From contig OX453272.1 in the NCBI GenBank assembly GCA_949710005.1, positions 17,776,262-17,840,261 on the forward strand: a stretch of 64,000 nucleotides of DNA. Direction: 5' to 3'. The position numbers were made by a program, and so were the translations under genes. The DNA is from Ricordea florida. Lineage: Eukaryota; Cnidaria; Anthozoa; Corallimorpharia; Ricordeidae. The notes below the pieces were generated by a model. That model saw only the letters and a list, made by a program, of their open reading frames with translations, was not told where the DNA came from and searched no databases. This document shows positions 38,682 through 51,767 of this stretch, piece by piece. The stretch's first letter is position 1; each line of letters starts with the position of its first letter.

Positions 38682-39871
38682 TTCGAAACTTTAAACGTAT
38701 GGTAAAATGTGCTATTACAACTAAAGAGAACATTAAAAATGCTTACATAACTTACTTACCTAGAAGACGGTCGTCCTGCCCATACAATCTCTTATAATGC
38801 ATTTTGACCAAAATCTGTGAGGCTGAGTTTCTTGACAGCCAGCTGCATGTATCGTATCTCAGCGTCTAGAATGAGTATAAACACGAGATAAAGTGCGTTA
38901 CAAAGTACATATTAAATGCTACAACACGGTGAAAGCGGAATATTGATCGGCCTTTTGTTTAATAAGCACTCGTTTGATAAAGTTTAGTACTGTGTGAGCA
39001 GTCTTCTTTACAATTAGCTGACTTAAGTAAATATATCCACAGCTAAAGTACAATATAATCACGAATCACAATCAATCTAATTTTATTCTTAAGTATTGCC
39101 TTTTGCGGTATAGCATAAGTCGGCAAAGTGTCAGAATTGCAAAGATTCTGCAAAATAGGATAAAATCACCTTTATTCCAGGGGAGTAGGTTCGTGTCTTA
39201 CAGGCGCATGTGTAGTAGCAAAAAGTCTAAGCCTTAAAAATTACATTGAAATTAAATCGTTCTAATCAAAATTTTATTCGAAACTTTAAACGTATGGTAA
39301 AATGTGCTATTACAACTAAAGAGAACATTAAAAATGCTTACATAACTTACTTACCTAGAAGACGGTCGTCCTGCCCATACAATCTCTTATAATGCATTTT
39401 GACCAAAATCTGTGAGGCTGAGTTTCTTGACAGCCAGCTGCATGTATCGTATCTCAGCGTCTAGAATGAGTATAAACACGAGATAAAGTGCGTTACAAAG
39501 TACATATTAAATGCTACAACACGGTGAAAGCGGAATATTGATCGGCCTTTTGTTTAATAAGCACTCGTTTGATAAAGTTTAGTACTGTGTGAGCAGTCTT
39601 CTTTACAATTAGCTGACTTAAGTAAATATATCCACAGCTAAAGTACAATATAATCACGAATCACAATCAATCTAATTTTATTCTTAAGTATTGCCTTTTG
39701 CGGTATAGCATAAGTCGGCAAAGTGTCAGAATTGCAAAGATTCTGCAAAATAGGATAAAATCACCTTTATTCCAGGGGGGTAGGTTCGTGTCTTAAACGC
39801 GCATGCGTAGTAGCAAAAAGTCTAAGCCTTAAGAATTACATTGAAATTAAATCGTTCTAATCAAAATTTTA
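38682..39871. repeat. single-monomer tandem duplication
   Basis: Monomers 38682-39276 and 39277-39871 are the same variant (GCGGAATATTGATCGG, GTTTAATAAGC, AAAGTAC) and differ only near the 3' end (TTACAGGCGCATGTG against TTAAACGCGCATGCG). Copy 2 of the large duplication has one such monomer (51173), so this is a later gain in copy 1 or a loss in copy 2. Confidence 0.82.
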
Positions 39872-42250
39872 TTCGAAACTTAAGACTTATGGTAAAATGT
39901 GCTATTACAACTAAAGAGAACATTAAAAATGCTTACATAACTTACTTACCTACAAGACGGTCGTCCTGCCCATACAATCTCTTATAATGCACTTTGACCA
40001 AAATTTGTCAGGCTGAGTTTCTTGACAGCCAGCTGCATGTATCGTATCTCAGCGTCTAGAATGAGTATAAACACGAGATAAAGTGCGTTACAAAGTACAT
40101 ATTAAATGCTACAACACGGTGAAAGCGGAATATTGATCGGCCTTTTGTGTAATAAGCACTCGTTTGATAAAGTTTAGTACTGTGTGAGCAGTTTTCTTTA
40201 CAATTAGCTGACTTAAGTAAATATATCCACAGCTAAACTAAAATATAATCACGAATCACAATCAATCTAATTTTATTCTTAAGTATTGCCTTTTGCGGTA
40301 TAGCATAAGTCGGCAAAGTGTCAGAATTGCAAAGATTCTGCAAAATAGGATAAAATGACCTTTATTCCAAGGGGGTAGGTTCGTGTCTTAAACGCGCATG
40401 CGTAGTGGCAAAAAGTCTAAGCCTTAAGAATTACATTGAAATTAAATCGTTCTAATCAAAATTTTATTCGAAACTTAAAACGTATGGTAAAATGTGCTAT
40501 TACAACTAAAGAGAACATTAAAAATGCTTACATAACTTACTTACCTACAAGACGGTCGTCTTGCCCATACAATCTCTTATAATGCATTTTGACCAAAATC
40601 TGTGAGGCTGAGTTTCTTGACAGCCAGCTGCATGTATCGTATCTCAGCGTCTAGAATGAGTATAAACACGAGATAAAGTGCGTTAAAAAGTACATATTAA
40701 ATGCTACAACCCAGTGAAAGCGGAATATTAATCGGCAATCTGTGTAATAAGCACTCGTTTTATAAAGTTTAGTACTGTGTGAGCAGTCTTCTTTACAATC
40801 AGCTGACTTAAGTAAATATATGCACAGCTAAACTACAAAATAATCACGAATCACAATCAATCTAATTTTATTCTTAAATATTGCCTTTTGCGGTATAGCA
40901 TAAATCGGAAAAAAGTCAGAATTGCAAAGATTCTGAAAAATAGGATAAAATGACCTTTATTCCAAGGGGGTAGATTCGTGTCTTAAACGCGCATGCGTAG
41001 TGGCAAAAAGTCTAAGCCTTAAAAATTACATTGAAATTAAATCGTTCTAATCAAAATTTTATTCGAAACTTAAAACTTATGGTAAAATGTGCTATTACAA
41101 CTAAAGAGAACATTAAAAATGCTTCATAACTTACTTACCTAGAAGACGGTCGTCCTGCCCATACAATCTCTTATAATGCATTTTGACCAAAATCTGTGAG
41201 GCCGAGTTTCTTGACAGCCAGCTGCATGTATCGTATCTCAGCGTCTAGAATGAGTATAAACACGAGATAAAGTGCGTTACAAAGTACATATTAAATGCTA
41301 CAACACGGTGAAAGCGGCATATTGATCGGCCTTTTGTGTAATAAGCACTCGTTTGATAAAGTTTAGTACTGTGTGAGCAGTCTTCTTTACAATTAGCTGA
41401 CTTAATTAAATATATCCACAGCTAAACTACAATATAATCACGAATCACAATCAATCTAATTTTATTCTTAAGTATTGCCTTTTGCGGTATAGCATCAATC
41501 GGCAAAGTGTCAGAATTGCAAAGATTCTGCAAAATAGGATAAAATCACCTTTATTCCAGGGGAGTAGGTTCGTGTCTTACAGGCGCATGTGTAGTAGCAA
41601 AAAGTCTAAGCCTTAAAAATTACATTGAAATTAAATCGTTCTAATCAAAATTTTATTCGAAACTTTAAACGTATGGTAAAATGTGCTATTACAACTAAAG
41701 AGAACATTAAAAATGCTTACATAACTTACTTACCTAGAAGACGGTCGTCCTGCCCATACAATCTCTTATAATGCATTTTGACCAAAATCTGTGAGGCTGA
41801 GTTTCTTGACAGCCAGCTGCATGTATCGTATCTCAGCGTCTAGAATGAGTATAAACACGAGATAAAGTGCGTTACAAAGTACATATTAAATGCTACAACA
41901 CGGTGAAAGCGGAATATTGATCGGCCTTTTGTTTAATAAGCACTCGTTTGATAAAGTTTAGTACTGTGTGAGCAGTCTTCTTTACAATTAGCTGACTTAA
42001 GTAAATATATCCACAGCTAAAGTACAATATAATCACGAATCACAATCAATCTAATTTTATTCTTAAGTATTGCCTTTTGCGGTATAGCATAAGTCGGCAA
42101 AGTGTCAGAATTGCAAAGATTCTGCAAAATAGGATAAAATCACCTTTATTCCAGGGGGGTAGGTTCGTGTCTTAAACGCGCATGCGTAGTAGCAAAAAGT
42201 CTAAGCCTTAAGAATTACATTGAAATTAAATCGTTCTAATCAAAATTTTA
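39872..42250. repeat. 2379-bp four-monomer unit
   Basis: Monomers start at 39872, 40467, 41062 and 41656. Markers in order are ACTTAAGACTTATGG with ATTTGTCAGG; CGTCTTGCCC with GTTAAAAAG and CCCAGTG; a 1-bp-shorter monomer with GCTTCATAAC, GAGGCCGAG and ACTTAATTAAAT; and GCGGAATATTGATCGG with TTTAATAAGC. Confidence 0.86.
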
Positions 42251-44629
42251 TTCGAAACTTAAGACTTATGGTAAAATGTGCTATTACAACTAAAGAGAAC
42301 ATTAAAAATGCTTACATAACTTACTTACCTACAAGACGGTCGTCCTGCCCATACAATCTCTTATAATGCACTTTGACCAAAATTTGTCAGGCTGAGTTTC
42401 TTGACAGCCAGCTGCATGTATCGTATCTCAGCGTCTAGAATGAGTATAAACACGAGATAAAGTGCGTTACAAAGTACATATTAAATGCTACAACACGGTG
42501 AAAGCGGAATATTGATCGGCCTTTTGTGTAATAAGCACTCGTTTGATAAAGTTTAGTACTGTGTGAGCAGTTTTCTTTACAATTAGCTGACTTAAGTAAA
42601 TATATCCACAGCTAAACTAAAATATAATCACGAATCACAATCAATCTAATTTTATTCTTAAGTATTGCCTTTTGCGGTATAGCATAAGTCGGCAAAGTGT
42701 CAGAATTGCAAAGATTCTGCAAAATAGGATAAAATGACCTTTATTCCAAGGGGGTAGGTTCGTGTCTTAAACGCGCATGCGTAGTGGCAAAAAGTCTAAG
42801 CCTTAAGAATTACATTGAAATTAAATCGTTCTAATCAAAATTTTATTCGAAACTTAAAACGTATGGTAAAATGTTCTATTACAACTAAAGAGAACATTAA
42901 AAATGCTTACATAACTTACTTACCTACAAGACGGTCGTCTTGCCCATACAATCTCTTATAATGCATTTTGACCAAAATCTGTGAGGCTGAGTTTCTTGAC
43001 AGCCAGCTGCATGTATCGTATCTCAGCGTCTAGAATGAGTATAAACACGAGATAAAGTGCGTTAAAAAGTACATATTAAATGCTACAACCCAGTGAAAGC
43101 GGAATATTAATCGGCAATCTGTGTAATAAGCACTCGTTTTATAAAGTTTAGTACTGTGTGAGCAGTCTTCTTTACAATCAGCTGACTTAAGTAAATATAT
43201 GCACAGCTAAACTACAAAATAATCACGAATCACAATCAATCTAATTTTATTCTTAAATATTGCCTTTTGCGGTATAGCATAAATCGGAAAAAAGTCAGAA
43301 TTGCAAAGATTCTGAAAAATAGGATAAAATGACCTTTATTCCAAGGGGGTAGATTCGTGTCTTAAACGCGCATGCGTAGTGGCAAAAAGTCTAAGCCTTA
43401 AAAATTACATTGAAATTAAATCGTTCTAATCAAAATTTTATTCGAAACTTAAAACTTATGGTAAAATGTGCTATTACAACTAAAGAGAACATTAAAAATG
43501 CTTCATAACTTACTTACCTAGAAGACGGTCGTCCTGCCCATACAATCTCTTATAATGCATTTTGACCAAAATCTGTGAGGCCGAGTTTCTTGACAGCCAG
43601 CTGCATGTATCGTATCTCAGCGTCTAGAATGAGTATAAACACGAGATAAAGTGCGTTACAAAGTACATATTAAATGCTACAACACGGTGAAAGCGGCATA
43701 TTGATCGGCCTTTTGTGTAATAAGCACTCGTTTGATAAAGTTTAGTACTGTGTGAGCAGTCTTCTTTACAATTAGCTGACTTAATTAAATATATCCACAG
43801 CTAAACTACAATATAATCACGAATCACAATCAATCTAATTTTATTCTTAAGTATTGCCTTTTGCGGTATAGCATCAATCGGCAAAGTGTCAGAATTGCAA
43901 AGATTCTGCAAAATAGGATAAAATCACCTTTATTCCAGGGGAGTAGGTTCGTGTCTTACAGGCGCATGTGTAGTAGCAAAAAGTCTAAGCCTTAAAAATT
44001 ACATTGAAATTAAATCGTTCTAATCAAAATTTTATTCGAAACTTTAAACGTATGGTAAAATGTGCTATTACAACTAAAGAGAACATTAAAAATGCTTACA
44101 TAACTTACTTACCTAGAAGACGGTCGTCCTGCCCATACAATCTCTTATAATGCATTTTGACCAAAATCTGTGAGGCTGAGTTTCTTGACAGCCAGCTGCA
44201 TGTATCGTATCTCAGCGTCTAGAATGAGTATAAACACGAGATAAAGTGCGTTACAAAGTACATATTAAATGCTACAACACGGTGAAAGCGGAATATTGAT
44301 CGGCCTTTTGTTTAATAAGCACTCGTTTGATAAAGTTTAGTACTGTGTGAGCAGTCTTCTTTACAATTAGCTGACTTAAGTAAATATATCCACAGCTAAA
44401 GTACAATATAATCACGAATCACAATCAATCTAATTTTATTCTTAAGTATTGCCTTTTGCGGTATAGCATAAGTCGGCAAAGTGTCAGAATTGCAAAGATT
44501 CTGCAAAATAGGATAAAATCACCTTTATTCCAGGGGGGTAGGTTCGTGTCTTAAACGCGCATGCGTAGTAGCAAAAAGTCTAAGCCTTAAGAATTACATT
44601 GAAATTAAATCGTTCTAATCAAAATTTTA
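42251..44629. repeat. 2379-bp four-monomer unit, next copy
   Basis: Monomers at 42251, 42846, 43441 and 44035 repeat the marker series of 39872-42250. The second carries a private ATGTTCTATT, which is also present at 54742 in the large duplication. Confidence 0.86.
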
Positions 44630-45224
44630 TTCGAAACTTAAGACTTATGGTAAAATGTGCTATTACAACTAAAGAGAACATTAAAAATGCTTACATAACT
44701 TACTTACCTACAAGACGGTCGTCCTGCCCATACAATCTCTTATAATGCACTTTGACCAAAATTTGTCAGGCTGAGTTTCTTGACAGCCAGCTGCATGTAT
44801 CGTATCTCAGCGTCTAGAATGAGTATAAACACGAGATAAAGTGCGTTAAAAAGTACATATTAAATGCTACAACCCAGTGAAAGCGGAATATTAATCGGCA
44901 ATCTCTGTAATAAGCACTCGTTTGATAAAGTTTAGTACTGTGTGAGCAGTCTTCTTTACAATTAGCTGACTTAAGTAAATATATGCACAGCTAAACTACA
45001 ATATAATCACGAATCACAATCAATCTAATTTTATTCTTAAGTATTGCCTTTTGCGGTATAGCATAAGTCGGAAAAGTGTCAGAATTGCAAAGATTCTGCA
45101 AAATAGGATAAAATGACCTTTATTCCAAGGGGGTAGGTTCGTGTCTTCAACGCGCATGCGTAGTGGCAAAAAGTCTAAGCCTTAAGAATTACATTGAAAT
45201 TAAATCGTTCTAATAAAAATTTTA
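44630..45224. repeat. mosaic monomer at the large-duplication junction
   Basis: Its first third matches the ACTTAAGACTT/ATTTGTCAGG type (as 42251). The middle, about 44844-44905, matches the GTTAAAAAG/CCCAGTG/AATCTCTG type (as 35114). From between 44906 and 44924 onward it matches 32139-32733. It therefore marks the crossover that created the duplication. Confidence 0.8.
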
Positions 45225-48200
45225 TTCGAAACTTTAAACGTATGGTAAAATGTGCTATTACAACTAAAGAGAACATTAAAAATGCTTACATAACTTACTT
45301 ACCTAGAAGACGGTCGTCCTGCCCATACAATCTCTTATAATGCATTTTGACCAAAATCTGTGAGGCTGAGTTTCTTGACAGCCAGCTGCTTGTATCGTAT
45401 CTCAGCGTCTAGAATGAGTATAAACACGAGATAAAGTGCGTTACAAAGTACATATTAAATGCTACAACACGGTGAAAGCGGCATATTGATCGGCCTTTTG
45501 TGTAATAAGCACTCGTTTCATAAAGTTTAGTACTGTGTGAGCAGTCTTCTTTACAATCAGCTGACTTAAGTAAATATATCCACAGCTAAACTACAATATA
45601 ATCACGAATCACAATCAATCTAATTTTATTCTTAAGTATTGCCTTTTGCGGTATAGCATAAGTCGGCAAAGTGTCAGAATTGCAAAGATTCTGCAAAATA
45701 GGATAAAATGACCTTTATTCCAAGGGGGTAGGTTCGTGTTCTTAACGCGCATGCGTAGTGGCAAAAGGTCTAAGCCTTAAGAATTACATTGAAATTAAAT
45801 CGTTCTAATCAAAATTTTATTCGAAACTTTAAACGTATGGTAAAATGTGCTATTACAACTAAAGAGAACATTAAAAATGCTTACATAACTTACTTACCTA
45901 GAAGACGGTCGTCCTGCCCATACAATCTCTTATAATGCATTTTGACCAAAATCTGTGAGGCTGAGTTTCTTGACAGCCAGCTGCATGTATCGTATCTCAG
46001 CGTCTAGAATGAGTATAAACACGAGATAAAGTGCGTTACAAAGTACATATTAAATGCTACAACACGGTGAAAGCGGCATATTGATCGGCCTTTTGTGTAA
46101 TAAGCACTCGTTTGATAAAGTTTAGTACTGTGTGAGCAGTCTTCTTTACAATTAGCTGACTTAAGTAAATATATCCACAGCTAAACTACAATATAATCAC
46201 GAATCACAATCAATCTAATTTTATTCTTAAATATTGCCTTTTGTGGTATAGCATAAGTCGGCAAAGTGTCAGAATTGCAAAGATTCTGCAAAATAGGATA
46301 AAATGACCTTTATTCCAAGGGGGTAGGTTCGTGTCTTAAACGCGCATGCGTAGTAGCAAAAAGTCTAAGCCTTAAGAATTACATTGAAATTAAATCGTTC
46401 TAATCAAAATTTTATTCGAAACTTAAAACTTATGGTAAAATGTGGTATTACAACTAAAGAGAACATTAAAAATGCTTACATAACTTACTTACCTAGAAGA
46501 CGGTCGTCCTGCCCATACAATCTCTTATAATGCATTTTGACCAAAATCTGTGAGGCTGAGTTTCTTGACAGCCAGCTGCATGTATCGTATCTCAGCGTCT
46601 AGAATGAGTATAAACACGAGATAAAGTACGTTACAAAGTACATATTAAATGCTACAACACGGTGAAAGCGGCATATTAATCGGCCTTTTGTGTAATAAGC
46701 ACTCGTTTGATAAAGTTTAGTACTGTGTGAGCAGTCTTCTTTACAATTAGCTGACTTAAGTAAATATATGCACAGCTAAACTACAATATAATCACGAATC
46801 ACAATCAATCTAATTTTATTCTTAAGTATTGCCTTTTGCGGTATAGCATAAGTCGGAAAAGTGTCAGAATTGCAAAGATTCTGCAAAATAGGATAAAATG
46901 ACCTTTATTCCAAGAGGGTAGGTTAGTGTCTTAAACGCGCATGCGTAGTGGCAAAAAGTCTAAGCCTTAAAAATTACATTGAAATTAAATCGTTCTAATC
47001 AAAATTTTATTCGAAACTTAAAACGTATGGTAAAATGTGCTATTACAACTAAAGAGAACATTAAAAATGCTTACATAACTTACTTACCTAGAAGACGGTC
47101 GTCCTACCCATACAATCTCTTATAATGCATTTTGACCAAAATCTGTGAGGCTGAGTTTCTTGACAGCCAGCTGCTTGTATCGTATCTCAGCGTCTAGAAT
47201 GAGTATAAACACGAGATAAAGTGCGTTACAAAGTACATATTAAATGCTACAACACGGTGAAAGCGGCATATTGATCGGCCTTTTGTGTAATAAGCACTCG
47301 TTTGATAAAGTTTAGTACTGTGTGAGCAGTCTTCTTTACAATTAGCTGACTTAAGTAAATATATCCACAGCTAAACTAAAATATAATCACGAATCACAAT
47401 CAATCTAATTTTATTCTTAAGTATTGCCTTTTGCGGTATAGCATAAGTCGGAAAAGTGTCAGAATTGCAAAGATTCTGCAAAATAGGATAAAATGACCTT
47501 TATTCCAAGGGGGTAGGTTCGTGTCTTAAACGCGCATGCGTAGTGGCAAAAAGTCTAAGCCTTAAAAATTACATTGAAATTAAATCGTTCTAATAAAAAT
47601 TTTATTCGAAACTTTAAACGTATGGTAAAATGTGCTATTACAACTAAAGAGAACATTAAAAATGCTTACATAACTTACTTACCTAGAAGACGGTCGTCCT
47701 GCCCATACAATCTCTTATAATGCATTTTGACCAAAATCTGTGAGGCTGAGTTTCTTGACAGCCAGCTGCATGTATCGTATCTCAGCGTCTAGAATGAGTA
47801 TAAACACGAGATAAAGTGCGTTAAAAAGTACATATTAAATGCTACAACCCAGTGAAAGCGGAATATTAATCGGCAATCTCTGTAATAAGCACTCGTTTTA
47901 TAAAGTTTAGTACTGTGTGAGCAGTCTTCTTTACAATCAGCTGACTTAAGTAAATATATGCACAGCTAAACTACAAAATAATCACGAATCACAATCAATC
48001 TAATTTTATTCTTAAATATTGTCTTTTGCGGTATAGCATAAATCGGAAAAAAGTCAGAATTGCAAAGATTCTGCAAAATAGGATAAAATGACCTTTATTC
48101 CAAGGGGGTAGATTCGTGTCTTAAACGCGCATGCGTAGTGGCAAAAAGTCTTAGCCTTAAAAATTACATTGAAATTAAATCGTTCTAATCAAAATTTTAT

Positions 48201-51200
48201 TCGAAACTTAAAACTTATGGTAAAATGTGCTATTACAACTAAAGAGAACATTAAAAATGCTTCATAACTTACTTACCTAGAAGACGGTCGTCCTGCCCAT
48301 ACAATCTCTTATAATGCATTTTGACCAAAATCTGTGAGGCCGAGTTTCTTGACAGCCAGCTGCATGTATCGTATCTCAGCGTCTAGAATGAGTATAAACA
48401 CGAGATAAAGTGCGTTACAAAGTACATATTAAATGCTACAACACGGTGAAAGCGGCATATTGATCGGCCTTTTGTGTAATAAGCACTCGTTTGATAAAGT
48501 TTAGTACTGTGTGAGCAGTCTTCTTTACAATTAGCTGACTTAATTAAATATATCCACAGCTAAACTACAATATAATCACGAATCACAATCAATCTAATTT
48601 TATTCTTAAGTATTGCCTTTTGCGGTATAGCATCAATCGGCAAAGTGTCAGAATTGCAAAGATTCTGCAAAATAGGATAAAATCACCTTTATTCCAGGGG
48701 AGTAGGTTCGTGTATTAAACGCGCATGCGTAGTAACAAAAAGTCTAAGCCTTAAGAATTACATTGAAATTAAATCGTTCTAATCAAAATTTTATTCGAAA
48801 CTTAAGACTTATGGTAAAATGTGCTATTACAACTAAAGAAAACATTAAAAATGCTTACATAACTTACTTACCTACAAGACGGTCGTCCTGCCCATACAAT
48901 CTCTTATAATGCACTTTGACCAAAATCTGTCAGGCTGAGTTTCTTGACAGCCAGCTGCATGTATCGTATCTTAGCGTCTAGAATGAGTATAAACACGAGA
49001 TAAAGTGCGTTACAAAGTACATATTAAATGCTACAACACGGTGAAAGCGGCATATTAATCGGCAATCTGTGTAATAAGCACTCGTTTGATAAAGTTTAGT
49101 ACTGTGTAAGCAGTCTTCTTTACAATCAGCTGACTTAAGTAAATATATGCACAGCTAAACTACAATATAATCACGAATCACAATCAATCTAATTTTATTC
49201 TTAAGTATTGCCTTTTGCGGTATAGCATAAGTCGGAAAAGTGTCAGAATTGCAAAGATTCTGCAAAATAGGATAAAATGACCTTTATTCCAAGGGGGTAG
49301 GTTCGTGTTCTAAACGCGCATGCGTAGTGGCAAAAGGTCTAAGCCTTAAGAATTACATTGAAATTAAATCGTTCTAATCAAAATTTTATTCGAAACTTTA
49401 AACGTATGGTAAAATGTGCTATTACAACTAAAGAGAACATTAAAAATGCTTACATAACTTACTTACCTAGAAGACGGTCGTCCTGCCCATACAATCTCTT
49501 ATAATGCATTTTGACCAAAATCTGTGAGGCTGAGTTTCTTGACAGCCAGCTGCATGTATCGTATCTCAGCGTCTAGAATGAGTATAAACACGAGATAAAG
49601 TGCGTTACAAAGTACATATTAAATGCTACAACACGGTGAAAGCGGAATATTGATCGGCCTTTTGTGTAATAAGCACTCGTTTGATAAAGTTTAGTACTGT
49701 GTGAGCAGTTTTCTTTACAATTAGCTGACTTAAGTAAATATATCCACAGCTAAACTAAAATATAATCACGAATCACAATCAATCTAATTTTATTCTTAAG
49801 TATTGCCTTTTGCGGTATAGCATAAGTCGGCAAAGTGTCAGAATTGCAAAGATTCTGCAAAATAGGATAAAATGACCTTTATTCCAAGGGGGTAGGTTCG
49901 TGTCTTAAACGCGCATGCGTAGTGGCAAAAAGTCTAAGCCTTAAGAATTACATTGAAATTAAATCGTTCTAATCAAAATTTTATTCGAAACTTAAAACGT
50001 ATGGTAAAATGTGCTATTACAACTAAAGAGAACATTAAAAATGCTTACATAACTTACTTACCTACAAGACGGTCGTCTTGCCCATACAATCTCTTATAAT
50101 GCATTTTGACCAAAATCTGTGAGGCTGAGTTTCTTGACAGCCAGCTGCATGTATCGTATCTCAGCGTCTAGAATGAGTATAAACACGAGATAAAGTGCGT
50201 TAAAAAGTACATATTAAATGCTACAACCCAGTGAAAGCGGAATATTAATCGGCAATCTGTGTAATAAGCACTCGTTTTATAAAGTTTAGTACTGTGTGAG
50301 CAGTCTTCTTTACAATCAGCTGACTTAAGTAAATATATGCACAGCTAAACTACAAAATAATCACGAATCACAATCAATCTAATTTTATTCTTAAATATTG
50401 CCTTTTGCGGTATAGCATAAATCGGAAAAAAGTCAGAATTGCAAAGATTCTGAAAAATAGGATAAAATGACCTTTATTCCAAGGGGGTAGATTCGTGTCT
50501 TAAACGCGCATGCGTAGTGGCAAAAAGTCTAAGCCTTAAAAATTACATTGAAATTAAATCGTTCTAATCAAAATTTTATTCGAAACTTAAAACTTATGGT
50601 AAAATGTGCTATTACAACTAAAGAGAACATTAAAAATGCTTCATAACTTACTTACCTAGAAGACGGTCGTCCTGCCCATACAATCTCTTATAATGCATTT
50701 TGACCAAAATCTGTGAGGCCGAGTTTCTTGACAGCCAGCTGCATGTATCGTATCTCAGCGTCTAGAATGAGTATAAACACGAGATAAAGTGCGTTACAAA
50801 GTACATATTAAATGCTACAACACGGTGAAAGCGGCATATTGATCGGCCTTTTGTGTAATAAGCACTCGTTTGATAAAGTTTAGTACTGTGTGAGCAGTCT
50901 TCTTTACAATTAGCTGACTTAATTAAATATATCCACAGCTAAACTACAATATAATCACGAATCACAATCAATCTAATTTTATTCTTAAGTATTGCCTTTT
51001 GCGGTATAGCATCAATCGGCAAAGTGTCAGAATTGCAAAGATTCTGCAAAATAGGATAAAATCACCTTTATTCCAGGGGAGTAGGTTCGTGTCTTACAGG
51101 CGCATGTGTAGTAGCAAAAAGTCTAAGCCTTAAAAATTACATTGAAATTAAATCGTTCTAATCAAAATTTTATTCGAAACTTTAAACGTATGGTAAAATG

Positions 51201-51767
51201 TGCTATTACAACTAAAGAGAACATTAAAAATGCTTACATAACTTACTTACCTAGAAGACGGTCGTCCTGCCCATACAATCTCTTATAATGCATTTTGACC
51301 AAAATCTGTGAGGCTGAGTTTCTTGACAGCCAGCTGCATGTATCGTATCTCAGCGTCTAGAATGAGTATAAACACGAGATAAAGTGCGTTACAAAGTACA
51401 TATTAAATGCTACAACACGGTGAAAGCGGAATATTGATCGGCCTTTTGTTTAATAAGCACTCGTTTGATAAAGTTTAGTACTGTGTGAGCAGTCTTCTTT
51501 ACAATTAGCTGACTTAAGTAAATATATCCACAGCTAAAGTACAATATAATCACGAATCACAATCAATCTAATTTTATTCTTAAGTATTGCCTTTTGCGGT
51601 ATAGCATAAGTCGGCAAAGTGTCAGAATTGCAAAGATTCTGCAAAATAGGATAAAATCACCTTTATTCCAGGGGGGTAGGTTCGTGTCTTAAACGCGCAT
51701 GCGTAGTAGCAAAAAGTCTAAGCCTTAAGAATTACATTGAAATTAAATCGTTCTAATCAAAATTTTA

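Larger units (their letters stand above)
32415..44905. repeat. large tandem duplication, copy 1 (about 12.5 kb)
   Basis: Rare variants recur at a constant distance of 12491 bp: CTTCAACGCG (32655/45146), CGTTTCATAAAG (33026), TTTTGTGGTATAG (33752/46243), AAGAGGGTAGGTTAGTG (about 34423), CGTCCTACCCAT (about 34612), GTATTAAACGCG (36223/48714) and AAAGAAAACATT (about 36350). After about 39180 the distance becomes 11896 bp because copy 1 holds one extra monomer (38682-39276). Full monomers start at 32734, 33329, 33924, 34519, 35114, 35709, 36303, 36898, 37493, 38088, 38682, 39277, 39872, 40467, 41062, 41656, 42251, 42846, 43441 and 44035. Confidence 0.88.
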
